Origin: Nitrospira sp.
Lineage (GTDB): Bacteria; Nitrospirota; Nitrospiria; Nitrospirales; Nitrospiraceae
Direction of reading: 5' to 3'
Length of the DNA: 64,000 nt
NCBI GenBank assembly: GCA_037045225.1
Contig: JBAOHZ010000009.1
Location: 1,364,001 to 1,428,000 of the forward strand
Made by a program: the position numbers and the translations under genes. Below are positions 25,743-34,787 of this stretch, in pieces (the stretch's first letter is position 1; each line of letters opens with the position of its first letter). Under the pieces are notes generated by a model. That model was not told the origin of the DNA. It saw only the letters and a program-made list of their open reading frames with translations, and did no database searches.

Positions 25743-27122
25743 ATGACGCCACAACAAATCACCCTTCCTTCGCGCCAACACCATCGCCGCCCCACAGGCT
25801 GGCCTCTGGTAGGCCTGCTGTCTCTGGCGCTCGGCCTGTCATTCGCCCCGGCGCAGGCCGCGGAAATCGTCCCAACCCGTTCTGTCACCTCCAACGGCAT
25901 GACCGTGTTGTTCCTGGAACAGCACTTTCTTCCAACGGTGGAAATCCACGCGCTGGTCAAAGTGGGATCGGCGCAAGATCCACCCGACAAAGCAGGACTC
26001 GCCAATCTGACCGCCAGTCTCCTGGATGAAGGCACCCTGACCCGAACATCTCGACAAATCGCCGAACAGATCGATTTTGTGGGAGGCTCACTGGGAGCCC
26101 ATGCAGCGGAAGACTTTACCACCGCCTCCGCGCGCGTGCTCAAGAAAGATGCGGACCTCGGCTTTACGCTCTTAGCCGATATGCTCCAACATCCTGCGTT
26201 TCATAAGCAGGAAGTCGAACGCGTCCGCACGCAGATCCTCGGCGAAATCGTCAGTGATGACGATGATCCCGGAAACGTGGCGATGAAAGCCTTCCACCAA
26301 TTGATTTTTCACGGCCATCCTTACAGCTGGCCGGCCCATGGCACGGAAGAGACGCTCAACAAAATTACGGTTGCGGACATCCAGCAATTTCACGCCAGGG
26401 AATACCTGCCAAATCAAACGATCCTGGTCATCGTTGGGGACCTGACGCAGGATCAGGCGGCGATGCTGGTCCAGACTCATTTTGGCTCGTGGAAAAAGGG
26501 GCCTCCACCGCCCTACCAGCTCAAAAAGCCGGCGGCCATCGATCGTAAAATGGTCCAGCTCATCGAGAAGGATCTGACGCAGTCGACCATCGTCCTCGGG
26601 CACACCGGCATCAGCCGGACGAATCCAGACTACTATGCCGTCACGGTCATGAACTATATTCTAGGCGCCGGAGGGTTCTCCTCCCGGCTCATGGATTCCA
26701 TTCGCGACAAACAAGGGCTAGCCTATGGGATCATGAGCCAGTTCGACACCAGATTGATGCCTGGCGCGTTTTTCATCAGCCTGCAGACCAGAACCGACGT
26801 CACGAACCAAGCCATCGCGGGTGTCCTGACGGAGATCAAGGGGATGCGCGATGCCATGGTCACGGACCAGGAGCTCAATGAGGCCAAATCGTTCATCGTC
26901 GGCAGCTTCCCCCTGCGGGTCGATTCCAGCGCAAAACTGGCGAACGTCCTCGCCCAAGTCGAGCTCTACAATCTTGGGCTGGACTATTTCACGCAGTACC
27001 CAAGAGCGATCGAGAAAGTCACGAAGGACGACGTGCTGCGCGTCGCCAAACAGTATCTCGATCCCCAACATTACGCCTTGGTCGTCGTCGGATCGATCGC
27101 GAAGGCCAAAGTCAAACAATAG
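25743..27122 (+). CDS. M16 family protein, non-catalytic partner
   Basis: A 459-residue exported M16 homologue; its signal peptide ends near residue 39 (FAPAQA). At the place of the zinc motif it reads LTASLLDEG, so the HxxEH ligands are absent. The C-terminal substrate-binding pair region (GFSSRLMDSIRDKQGLAYGI) is well kept, as in the alpha-type subunits of processing peptidases. It starts 12 bases after the catalytic subunit and very probably makes a heterodimer with it. Confidence 0.9.
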   Translation: MTPQQITLPSRQHHRRPTGWPLVGLLSLALGLSFAPAQAAEIVPTRSVTSNGMTVLFLEQHFLPTVEIHALVKVGSAQDPPDKAGLANLTASLLDEGTLTRTSRQIAEQIDFVGGSLGAHAAEDFTTASARVLKKDADLGFTLLADMLQHPAFHKQEVERVRTQILGEIVSDDDDPGNVAMKAFHQLIFHGHPYSWPAHGTEETLNKITVADIQQFHAREYLPNQTILVIVGDLTQDQAAMLVQTHFGSWKKGPPPPYQLKKPAAIDRKMVQLIEKDLTQSTIVLGHTGISRTNPDYYAVTVMNYILGAGGFSSRLMDSIRDKQGLAYGIMSQFDTRLMPGAFFISLQTRTDVTNQAIAGVLTEIKGMRDAMVTDQELNEAKSFIVGSFPLRVDSSAKLANVLAQVELYNLGLDYFTQYPRAIEKVTKDDVLRVAKQYLDPQHYALVVVGSIAKAKVKQ

Positions 27123-27165
27123 CCGGCCACTCTCCCGCAGTCTGGCCGCGCAGATCTAGAATCCC

Positions 27166-27987
27166 ATGGTTTCCACAATTCCGTTGATCGACAAAGTTGC
27201 CCGGGCACGACAGATCCTTCGCGAGATGGGCTCGGTCATCGTGGCGTTCTCCGGCGGGATCGACAGTTCCCTCGTCCTCAAACTGGCGCATGAGGAGCTG
27301 GGCGTCCAGGCTGTCGGCGTCACAGCCGTCTCTCCGACCCTTCCGGCCAGTGAGTTGGAGGCCACGCGAAACATCGCCGCGGAGATCGGCGCGCGCCATC
27401 GTATTGTTGAAACTGATCAACTCCAAATCCCGGAATTCGTCCAGAATGATGCCACTCGCTGCTACCACTGCAAGACCGACTTGTACTCCCTCCTCGACAC
27501 ACTCCGGGATGAATATGCGGCGGGACACATTGTCGACGGCACGAACGTGGATGACCTGGGAGACGACCGTCCAGGCCTCAAGGCCGCTCGCGAACGGGGC
27601 GTCCGCAGCCCCTTGCTCGAAGCTGAATTCTCCAAGGCCGATATCCGCGACGTCGCGAGAGAGCTAGGCCTCTCCAATTGGGATAAGCCGGCAGCCGCCT
27701 GCCTCTCTTCCCGCGTGCCGCGCGGCATCACGATCACCCGAAGCACCCTCTCCCGTGTGGAACGTGCGGAAGCGGCTCTCGCACAAGAAGGCTTTCGCCA
27801 ATATCGTGTACGGGACCACGGGGAGATCGCCAGAATAGAGATGGTCGTCGAGGAGCTGCCGGAACTGTTACAACCGGGACGCCGCGAACGGCTGGCCGAA
27901 ACCCTCAAGAAACTCGGCTATCGGTTCGTGACGGTTGATTTGGAAGGATACCGCCAGGGAGGCGTGAGTCTGACCCCCCCGGCGTAA
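27166..27987 (+). CDS. larE: ATP-dependent sulfur transferase LarE
   Basis: A 273-residue PP-loop enzyme: SGGIDS at residues 29-34 adenylates its substrate. In lactate racemase maturation LarE converts a pyridinium carboxylate to a thiocarboxylate for the nickel-pincer cofactor. Three cysteines, C99 and C102 (RCYHCK) and C179 (AAACLSSRVPRG), fit the iron-sulfur type of LarE that is not consumed in the reaction. No larA, larB or larC lies in the window, so the cofactor's user is not visible. It converges with atpF six bases away. Confidence 0.85.
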   Translation: MVSTIPLIDKVARARQILREMGSVIVAFSGGIDSSLVLKLAHEELGVQAVGVTAVSPTLPASELEATRNIAAEIGARHRIVETDQLQIPEFVQNDATRCYHCKTDLYSLLDTLRDEYAAGHIVDGTNVDDLGDDRPGLKAARERGVRSPLLEAEFSKADIRDVARELGLSNWDKPAAACLSSRVPRGITITRSTLSRVERAEAALAQEGFRQYRVRDHGEIARIEMVVEELPELLQPGRRERLAETLKKLGYRFVTVDLEGYRQGGVSLTPPA

Positions 27988-27993
27988 GAGAGG

Positions 27994-28506
27994 CTAATTC
28001 CGGCTCTGGTAGCTCTTTGCGAGGGCATCGAGGGCTTCGTCCGCCAGGCGACGATGATCGCTGTCCGTCAGTGCCCGCCCAACGACTTTCTCAGCCACCA
28101 TCATCGCTAAGTCGGTCGTTTGCGAACGGATGTCCTGCACGGCCTTCCGGCGCTCCGTCTCGATTTCTCGAGTCGCATCACCCTTGATGCGCTCCGCATC
28201 CGTCGTCATGCGCTGTTCGTTCTCTTCCATCAGGCGTTGCGCGCGTTCTTTGGCCTGTCCCAAAATCGCCTCTGCGTCTTTGGCCGCCGTCGCCAGCTTG
28301 GCTTCGTATTCCTTCAGCCTGCGCTCGGCTTCGGAACGGTGACGTTCCGCCTGATCGAGACTGTCCTTGATCTTTTTTTCGCGTTCTTCCAGCATACCCA
28401 ACAAGCTCGGAAATGCATACTTGTAGAGCAGGAAGAACAGAATCCCAAAGGAGAGAATCTCCCAGAAGATCAGGGATGAAAAGAAATGTGATTCAAATTG
28501 AGGCAT
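27994..28506 (-). CDS. atpF: ATP synthase F0 subunit b
   Basis: A 170-residue protein with one N-terminal transmembrane helix (SSLIFWEILSFGILFFLLYKYAFP) and a long charged helix forming the peripheral stalk. The length matches subunit b. It is the last gene of the atpI-B-E-F run. The F1 genes, including the delta subunit that normally follows b, are not here. Confidence 0.92.
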   Translation of the reverse strand: MPQFESHFFSSLIFWEILSFGILFFLLYKYAFPSLLGMLEEREKKIKDSLDQAERHRSEAERRLKEYEAKLATAAKDAEAILGQAKERAQRLMEENEQRMTTDAERIKGDATREIETERRKAVQDIRSQTTDLAMMVAEKVVGRALTDSDHRRLADEALDALAKSYQSRN

Positions 28507-28580
28507 AGTCTAGTACCCAAATGAGTTGAGGTTCTGAGCCAGGAATAGGCCCCAGCATCAGGGCTCCGCCGTCGAAACGA

Positions 28581-28811
28581 CTACTTACGCAAGCCCATGA
28601 TGATGAACGCAATGACCAGCCCGTACAGTGCGATGGCTTCGACCAACGCGAATCCGATCCACATGTACTTGCCGACGCGACCTTCCGCTTCCGGCTGCCG
28701 GGCCACGGCCTCGATCATTTTCCCGAAAATATACCCGATGCCCACACCGGCGCCGGCAAATCCTGCCGCCGCCAATCCCATACCCACCAACGCTGCTGCT
28801 GCTGCATCCAT
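28581..28811 (-). CDS. atpE: ATP synthase F0 subunit c
   Basis: A 76-residue hairpin of two membrane helices joined by the polar loop ARQPEAEGR. The first helix has the glycine-rich GAGVGIGYIFGK face. The second holds the ion-binding glutamate E59 (FALVEAIALYG). There is no Na+-type Gln/Glu-Thr signature, so proton coupling is likely. Several copies form the rotor ring. Confidence 0.95.
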   Translation of the reverse strand: MDAAAAALVGMGLAAAGFAGAGVGIGYIFGKMIEAVARQPEAEGRVGKYMWIGFALVEAIALYGLVIAFIIMGLRK

Positions 28812-28847
28812 TGTTTGTCCTCTCCTCCCTTATGTAGACAACTCGAC

Positions 28848-29597
28848 CTAGTGTGCGTGCTCGCTATGACCGTGCAGGGTAACCGCATCCCCCAGATACA
28901 CACAACTCAGCACGGTAAAAATATAGGCTTGAATAAACGCGATACCGACTTCGAGTCCGTTCATGGCGATCGTGAACGCAAACGGCAACCATCCGATCAG
29001 CAGCCCGCCGCTGATCGCCAACCCGAACAACACGCCCAAAATGACGTGACCGGCGGTCATATTCGCAAACAAACGGACGGCCAGGGAAATGGGTCGCGCC
29101 AACTGACTGATCAATTCAATCGGAATCATCAACGGCAAGAGCCAACCCGGAGTACCGGGCGGCACGAGAATGCTGAAAAACTTCATCCCGTGAAGGGAAA
29201 ACCCGAGCACAATACTCAGCCCGTAAACTCCTACGGCAAACACCGCCGTGACAATAATCTGGCTCGTGACGGTATAGGAACCGGGAATCAACCCGATCAA
29301 ATTGGCAAAGAGAATAAAGAGGAACAACGTGGCGATCAGCGGGAAATATTTCATCCCCGGCTCACCCATCGTGTCCATGATAATTCCGCGAATGAACTCG
29401 ACGATCAATTCGGCCATGTTCTGCAATTTACCCGGCACCAACTTACGAGACGCCGCAGCCGAGATCATCAGAAACGCCACCAGGCCGACGATCACCCACA
29501 TTAGAATCACGGCCTTGTTGATGGAAACATCCACCCCGGCCGGAACCAACGGAATCAGATCGTGCAGCTCAAACGCATGTAACGGACTTTCTTCCAC
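28848..29597 (-). CDS. atpB: ATP synthase F0 subunit a
   Basis: A 249-residue membrane protein with about five to six helices. The essential arginine lies in ISLAVRLFANMTAGH and the final helix contains QAYIFTVLSCVYL. It forms the proton half-channels next to the c ring. It lies between atpI and atpE in the usual order. The histidine-rich tail (HGHSEHAH) is unremarkable for the family. Confidence 0.95.
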   Translation of the reverse strand: MEESPLHAFELHDLIPLVPAGVDVSINKAVILMWVIVGLVAFLMISAAASRKLVPGKLQNMAELIVEFIRGIIMDTMGEPGMKYFPLIATLFLFILFANLIGLIPGSYTVTSQIIVTAVFAVGVYGLSIVLGFSLHGMKFFSILVPPGTPGWLLPLMIPIELISQLARPISLAVRLFANMTAGHVILGVLFGLAISGGLLIGWLPFAFTIAMNGLEVGIAFIQAYIFTVLSCVYLGDAVTLHGHSEHAH

Positions 29598-29627
29598 AAT
29601 GATCCTTTTTCAGTCAGACGACTCTGG

Positions 29628-29846
29628 TTAACTCTGCCATCGTTGCGCCGACCGATAGGCGCCCCGTACACCGGCTGCGGCCCCCAACCCTACCCCCACC
29701 ACCAATCCCCATGGATTCGAATCAAGCAGATAGGTGTCGAGAACCCAACCCAGCCCTCCTCCGACGATCAACGCAGCAAGCAGTTCCGTCCCGATCCGGA
29801 CAGCCTGCCCGAGCCCCGCATATAACGGATCCTGAGAGGGGGGCAT
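29628..29846 (-). CDS. atpI: AtpI/AtpZ-type F0 accessory protein
   Basis: About 72 residues with two membrane helices around a short glycine-rich loop (LLAALIVGGGLGWVLD, WGLVVGVGLGAAAG), matching the small AtpI/AtpZ proteins that precede F0 genes and help in c-ring assembly or ion balance. The frame is open to an ATG at 29912, but the likely promoter overlaps that codon, so the start at 29846 (or 29897) is more plausible. It is the first gene of the operon. Confidence 0.75.
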   Translation of the reverse strand: MPPSQDPLYAGLGQAVRIGTELLAALIVGGGLGWVLDTYLLDSNPWGLVVGVGLGAAAGVRGAYRSAQRWQS

Positions 29847-29910
29847 CAGATGCTCACGTGCGGCACTCCTCAGCGCAATCGGAGAGAGTGCACCCATCGG
29901 CGGGCGCGCC

Positions 29911-29940
29911 ATTCAAGCAAATTCGCTGGGGGCTTGTCAA
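29911..29940 (-). promoter_or_regulatory. Promoter of the ATP synthase F0 operon
   Basis: On the minus strand a perfect TTGACA (29935-29940) is followed after 18 bases by TTGAAT (29911-29916), which carries an extended TGC just before it. Transcription should start near 29904, downstream of the ATG at 29912. Confidence 0.5.
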
Positions 29941-30021
29941 GAAGTAGGCCACCTATGACCCGGCCGCTCGATGCGGTATAGTCATTTCTTCCGATATGGC
30001 ACCCTTCTGAAACGCAGGTTC

Positions 30022-31506
30022 ATGAGTTTTCCCTCTCACCAGGCATTCCTAAGCGGGCCGCCGCAACCGCTGGTGGTCGTGCGTCCACAACCGGATGCCG
30101 ATGCGTTCGAGCTGTACTGTCGGCTGGCGCCGGCCGATCGCCCCTCGTTTCTCCTGGAGAGCGCCAATGGCACCGACACCACCGCGCGGTATTCATTTTT
30201 CGGACGCGACCCCTATCTCACCCTCACAAGTCGCGCCCAGGAATACCGGATCGAGACCGAGGAACAGATCCGGCACTACCAGGGCTCCGGCCTTCAGGCC
30301 CTCCAGCATACGCTCGCCGAATCACTCATTACAAAACCAGATGGCCTCCCGCCGTTTTATGGGGGTGCCGTCGGATACCTCAGCTACGATCTCGTGCGGT
30401 CGTTTGAATCGCTTCCGTCCTTGGCCGCCGACGATCTCCACGTGCCTGACCTGCACATAGCTTTTTTTGATGTCGTGGCCGCGGTCGATCACCATACGCG
30501 ACAGCTCTACCTGATGTATTGCCCTCCGTTATCGCGATTTCAGACGGAACCTCGAGAAAAGCTGTATCGCGAAGGCTGTGACCGGTTGGCAGAGCTAGAA
30601 GCCCGCCTGACAAGCCCAGTTCCGCAACCCATTTCGTCGCCCTGGCCTACGCCGGCGACCTTTGTACCCAGCCAATCGCGCGAAGCCTACAAAACTCGGG
30701 TGCGGCGTTGCCAGGACTATATCGCCGCCGGCGATATTTATCAGGCCAATCTGTCGCACCGCTTTACGCTCGATCTCGACGCCGCCGCTTCGGCCACCGG
30801 ATACGAAGGATACTCCACCGAACTCTATCGCCGTCTCCGCCACATCAATCCCGCGCCGTTCGCAGGACTCGTCCGATTCCCCGACCTCAGCCTCGTTAGC
30901 AGTTCCCCTGAGCGACTCGTGCGGCTGGCTGGTTCGCAGGCCGACACCAGACCCATCGCCGGAACCAGGCCGCGAGGCACCGGGCTGCAACAGGACCAAC
31001 GTCTGCGCGCGGAGTTGCTTGCCAATCCCAAAGAACGCGCCGAACATGTGATGCTGGTGGATCTGGAACGAAACGACCTCGGAAAGGTCTGTCGCTATGG
31101 CTCGGTGCGGGTCGATGAGTTCATGACCATCGAACAGTATTCACATGTCAGCCACCTGGTGTCCGACGTGGTCGGCACCCTGCGACCGGGCATCTCAGCA
31201 CTCGACCTGGTAAAAGCCGTGTTCCCCGGCGGAACCATCACCGGTGTCCCTAAACTCCGGTGTATGGAAATCATCGAAGAACTCGAGCCGGTGCGACGCG
31301 GACTTTATACCGGCGCATTGGGCTATTTCAGCTGGAGCGGCGACCTGGACTTGAACATCCTCATTCGTACGCTCGTACTGACCAAGAACAGAGGGTATCT
31401 CCAAGTCGGCGCCGGCATTGTGGCAGACTCGGATCCCGACCACGAATATGATGAAACGCTCGCCAAGGCGGGCGCGTTTTTTAAAATCCTGGAGGCTAGC
31501 CGCTGA
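30022..31506 (+). CDS. pabB: Aminodeoxychorismate synthase component I
   Basis: A 494-residue member of the anthranilate/ADC synthase family. The N-terminal half carries the regulatory-type domain (DPYLTLTSR). The C-terminal chorismate-binding half contains the family signatures IAGTRPRG, ELLANPKERAEHVMLVDLERNDLG, VFPGGTITGVPK and GYFSWSGDLDLNI. It aminates chorismate to 4-amino-4-deoxychorismate using ammonia from a PabA subunit, not seen in the window. The neighbour pabC completes the route to p-aminobenzoate and overlaps the stop codon (TGATG), favouring PabB over TrpE. The ATG at 30022 gives the usual start. Confidence 0.88.
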   Translation: MSFPSHQAFLSGPPQPLVVVRPQPDADAFELYCRLAPADRPSFLLESANGTDTTARYSFFGRDPYLTLTSRAQEYRIETEEQIRHYQGSGLQALQHTLAESLITKPDGLPPFYGGAVGYLSYDLVRSFESLPSLAADDLHVPDLHIAFFDVVAAVDHHTRQLYLMYCPPLSRFQTEPREKLYREGCDRLAELEARLTSPVPQPISSPWPTPATFVPSQSREAYKTRVRRCQDYIAAGDIYQANLSHRFTLDLDAAASATGYEGYSTELYRRLRHINPAPFAGLVRFPDLSLVSSSPERLVRLAGSQADTRPIAGTRPRGTGLQQDQRLRAELLANPKERAEHVMLVDLERNDLGKVCRYGSVRVDEFMTIEQYSHVSHLVSDVVGTLRPGISALDLVKAVFPGGTITGVPKLRCMEIIEELEPVRRGLYTGALGYFSWSGDLDLNILIRTLVLTKNRGYLQVGAGIVADSDPDHEYDETLAKAGAFFKILEASR

Positions 31507-32387
31507 TGTGGGTGTTTCTCAATGATCGGTTTGTGCGCAAGGAGGAGGCCCTGGTCTCCGTGTTTGACCATGGATTTCTCTATGGTGACGGCGTGTATGA
31601 AACCCTTCGCTCCTATGGATCCCGCATCTTCATGCGCGACCAGCACCTGGCCAGACTCCGGCGCTCCGCCGATGCCATCGGCCTAGACATTCCCATCCCG
31701 GAGTCGCAATGGCCGGAGTTGCTCCATGAAGCGATGCGCCGGAATGGGGTCGGCAACGAGCAGACGGATGCGTACCTCCGCATCACCGTCTCACGCGGCG
31801 AGGGGGAAATCGGCCTGGATCCCAGTCTGTGCCCACGCGCCACAGTGGTCATCATGACGAAATCGCTCCCCCCCTCTCCTCCCATTCTCTCACGCGAGGG
31901 TGTGTCACTGACCGTCGCTCACACCAGGCGGAATCTGCCCGAAGCGTTGTCGCCGCACATCAAATCCACCAATTTCCTGAACAACATTCTCGCTAAGCGT
32001 GAGTCGATTACGGCCGGCACCTTTGACAGCCTTTTTTTGAATTGGAAAGACGAGTTGACCGAATGCACGGTCAGCAACCTCTTTTTCATCTCCGGCAACA
32101 CTCTCCATACCCCGGCACTAGACTGCGGCATCTTAGATGGCATCACGAGAACGATCGTCATGACCCTCGCACAAGAGGAAGGGCTACCTGTCCGGGAAGG
32201 GCATTATCATGTCGCCGATCTTCAGCGCGCGGATGAGTGCTTCCTGACGAATACCAGCATGGAAATCATGCCGGTCAGCAGGGTCGATTCGTTCGCCATC
32301 GGCGAGGGTCGACCAGGCCCCCTCACGCGTCGGCTGCAGACGCGATTCGCCGACAGCCGGACGAGGTTTCTTGAGCCAACCCAGTAG
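31506..32387 (+). CDS. pabC: Aminodeoxychorismate lyase (PLP class IV)
   Basis: A 293-residue fold-type IV pyridoxal-phosphate enzyme. The PLP lysine is in PHIKSTNFLNN, and VFDHGFLYGDGVYETLR and TNTSMEIMPV are family motifs. It splits 4-amino-4-deoxychorismate into p-aminobenzoate and pyruvate. Sequence alone cannot fully separate it from branched-chain or D-amino-acid aminotransferases; coupling to pabB decides the call. Confidence 0.82.
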   Translation: MWVFLNDRFVRKEEALVSVFDHGFLYGDGVYETLRSYGSRIFMRDQHLARLRRSADAIGLDIPIPESQWPELLHEAMRRNGVGNEQTDAYLRITVSRGEGEIGLDPSLCPRATVVIMTKSLPPSPPILSREGVSLTVAHTRRNLPEALSPHIKSTNFLNNILAKRESITAGTFDSLFLNWKDELTECTVSNLFFISGNTLHTPALDCGILDGITRTIVMTLAQEEGLPVREGHYHVADLQRADECFLTNTSMEIMPVSRVDSFAIGEGRPGPLTRRLQTRFADSRTRFLEPTQ

Positions 32388-32460
32388 AAACATGAACATA
32401 TTTACCTATAATATCAATTTGTTATGCAGGGCCAATCGAGAAAACCCGGAACAGAGGCTT

Positions 32461-32489
32461 TTGACAGGTCAGGGGTCCGATGCTACGGT
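32461..32489 (+). promoter_or_regulatory. Promoter upstream of the transglycosylase gene
   Basis: TTGACA (32461-32466, consensus) and TACGGT (32484-32489) are 17 bases apart. The start of transcription would fall near 32496, which favours the gene start at 32538 over the ATG at 32502. Confidence 0.45.
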
Positions 32490-32537
32490 TGAGACATCCG
32501 AATGGGACTCGGCTCTTACACGGGATGCACCATCCAG

Positions 32538-33218
32538 ATGGCTTATTTCAGCCGTACAGCCGCTCTCTTCTCAATTGCCGCGACACTACTCCTGACTGCC
32601 CTTCCCAGCCGGGCCGACGTCTATCAGTACATCGATGCCAACGGCACCATTTCTCTCACCAACGTGCCGAACGATCCTCGATACAGACGAGTGATTGCGG
32701 AACTACCTCGCTCGCGCACCATCATCTCGGATGGGGAATTGGAGCCGGTGATTGCGCGGCATTCCAGAGTCCATCGCCTCCATCCAGCATTGATTCGTGC
32801 GGTCATCAAGACGGAATCCGACTTCAACCCGCTGGCGGTGTCTCGCGCCGGGGCCATCGGCCTGATGCAGCTGATGCCGCAAACCGCTGTGCGTTTGGAT
32901 GTGCGGGATTCCTACAACCCGGATGAGAATATCGGCGGCGGGACGAAATATCTCCGACAGCTGCTGGACCGGTTTAACGGAAATCTTCCGTTGGCCTTAG
33001 CGGCATACAATGCCGGCGAACATGCAGTGGAGCGTTACCAAGGGCTTCCACCAATCCCGGAAACCAGGCAGTATGTCCAAAAGGTGCTTCGGTACTACCG
33101 CACCTTCCTTACGAACGACCGGCTTTCTTCTTCCGGGGCTTACCGCGCGCAGGCTCTGGGGGCGAAAGCACGAGCGCTCGCTCCTTCGATGCCGACCCGC
33201 TCGTCCGACCGTCCGTGA
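32538..33218 (+). CDS. Lytic transglycosylase with DUF4124 head
   Basis: A 226-residue exported protein. A signal peptide ends near residue 26 (LPSRA). A short DUF4124-type strand pair follows (DVYQYIDANGTISLTNVP), then an SLT domain with catalytic E93 (VIKTESDFNP), GLMQLMPQTA and LALAAYNAG. It cleaves peptidoglycan glycan strands. The last 36 codons overlap the 3' end of nadB on the other strand. The tail beyond the SLT domain is basic and low in complexity, which may be an overrun fixed by that overlap. Confidence 0.88.
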   Translation: MAYFSRTAALFSIAATLLLTALPSRADVYQYIDANGTISLTNVPNDPRYRRVIAELPRSRTIISDGELEPVIARHSRVHRLHPALIRAVIKTESDFNPLAVSRAGAIGLMQLMPQTAVRLDVRDSYNPDENIGGGTKYLRQLLDRFNGNLPLALAAYNAGEHAVERYQGLPPIPETRQYVQKVLRYYRTFLTNDRLSSSGAYRAQALGAKARALAPSMPTRSSDRP

Positions 33219-34785
33219 TCAGCAACTGGCTGTGTTGCCGCCATCCAGGTCGATTAGGCTCCGGATAATCCGAACGGTAGTGGGCCCCGACACTATTCTC
33301 TCGCCATAACGCCGCGTCAGTGACACAACGGGCGACCTGCACCATGTTCTTGACCTCCAGAGCCGCTCGCGAGGCAAACGGCTTGGTCAGCAGTCGCATC
33401 CAGCGGACCAGTTGCGCGGAAGCGCTGATCAACGAATCGCCCGAGCGCACCAGCCCTACCTTTCCCCACATCAAGCGACGCAGTGAGCTTCGCAATTTCT
33501 CGGGATCCTCGAAATCCGTCGGCCGCCCCTGTTCGAGTTCTTCGAGGCAGGGCATGTGCACCGGCTCGGAGAATCGTCCCGCATGGGCCACCGCAGATTG
33601 CGCAGCCCGCATGCCGAAGACCAAACCTTCCAACAGCGAATTGCTCGCCAGACGATTCGCACCATGGACGCCGCTGCAGGCAACCTCACCGGCCGCAAAC
33701 AGGCCGGGCAACGTCGTCGCTCCCTGCACATCCGTCCAGACACCGCCCATCATGTAATGCGCGCTGGGCGAGACAGGGATCCATTCTTCAGTCATGTCGA
33801 TGTCGTACCGCAGGCAGGTCGCATAGATGGTCGGGAATCGCCGCTTAACGAAGGCCGCTCCCAGATGCGTCACATCCAAATACACGTGGCGCGCACGTGT
33901 CGCCGCCATTTCGGACCAGATCGCCCGCGACACCACGTCGCGCGGGGCCAGCGCACCGTCCGGATGGTAACGATGCATGAACAACTCGCCTTTGATATTG
34001 CGCAGCTGACCGCCTTCCCCGCGAATGGCCTCAGACAGGAGAAACGGCGGACTCGACGGCAGATACAGGGACGTGGGATGAAACTGCACGAACTCCATAT
34101 CCATCAACAAGGCCCCGGCCCGGAGCGCCATCGCCATGCCGTCCCCCGTGGCGTTGCCCGGATTCGTCGTCCGCGCATAGACCTGCCCTGCGCCACCGGT
34201 CGACAACACCACCGCACTGGCCGGTAACACCGTGCGCTCGCCTGTCATTTCATTCAGCACAATGGCGCCGCAACAACGCCCGTCAACGACCGCCAGATCG
34301 ACCGTGAATCGCCGATCCAACCGTTGAATACGCGGCTGCCTCGCGGCATAGGTCATGAGCGCGCGCACCATCTCGTTGCCGGTGGCATCGCCGCGCGCGC
34401 GCAAAATGCGGCTCCGGCTATGGGCCGCCTCACGCGTGAAGGCGAAGCGCTTTCCGATCTTGTCGAACTTCGCGCCCCAGGCAATCAGTTCTTGAATCCG
34501 GTCCGGCCCCTCTTCGACCAACACACGCACGGCTTCGCGTCGACAGAGCCCATGGCCCGCCTTGAGCGTATCGGTCAAATGGCTACCGACATCATCTTCC
34601 TCGCTCAACGCCACCGCGACGCCGCCCTGGGCATACATGGAATTGCTTTCCAAAGGATGCCCCTTGGTCAACATCAAGACACGCCCGGCCCGGCTCAGCT
34701 CGATCGCCGCACGCAGCCCCGCGACACCGCTGCCGACCACGAGAAAGTCTGTTTCAATTTTTGGGGAAGACAGCCTGACAGACAT
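33109..34785 (-). CDS. nadB: L-aspartate oxidase
   Basis: A 558-residue flavoprotein that oxidises aspartate to iminoaspartate, the first step of NAD synthesis. It has the FAD-binding VVGSGVAGLRAA near residue 16, SMYAQGGVAVAL, the active-site HPTSLY and RGEGGQLRN segments, and HYMMGGVWTDVQG as in the succinate dehydrogenase/fumarate reductase fold. A basic C-terminal tail of about 25 residues extends into the overlap with the converging transglycosylase gene. ATG 34785 follows the upstream lipoprotein stop by two bases. No nadA or nadC is in the window. Confidence 0.92.
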   Translation of the reverse strand: MSVRLSSPKIETDFLVVGSGVAGLRAAIELSRAGRVLMLTKGHPLESNSMYAQGGVAVALSEEDDVGSHLTDTLKAGHGLCRREAVRVLVEEGPDRIQELIAWGAKFDKIGKRFAFTREAAHSRSRILRARGDATGNEMVRALMTYAARQPRIQRLDRRFTVDLAVVDGRCCGAIVLNEMTGERTVLPASAVVLSTGGAGQVYARTTNPGNATGDGMAMALRAGALLMDMEFVQFHPTSLYLPSSPPFLLSEAIRGEGGQLRNIKGELFMHRYHPDGALAPRDVVSRAIWSEMAATRARHVYLDVTHLGAAFVKRRFPTIYATCLRYDIDMTEEWIPVSPSAHYMMGGVWTDVQGATTLPGLFAAGEVACSGVHGANRLASNSLLEGLVFGMRAAQSAVAHAGRFSEPVHMPCLEELEQGRPTDFEDPEKLRSSLRRLMWGKVGLVRSGDSLISASAQLVRWMRLLTKPFASRAALEVKNMVQVARCVTDAALWRENSVGAHYRSDYPEPNRPGWRQHSQLLITDGRTSGSASKERALVLSPPEPARGKPRKKKAGRS

Positions 34786-34787
34786 AA

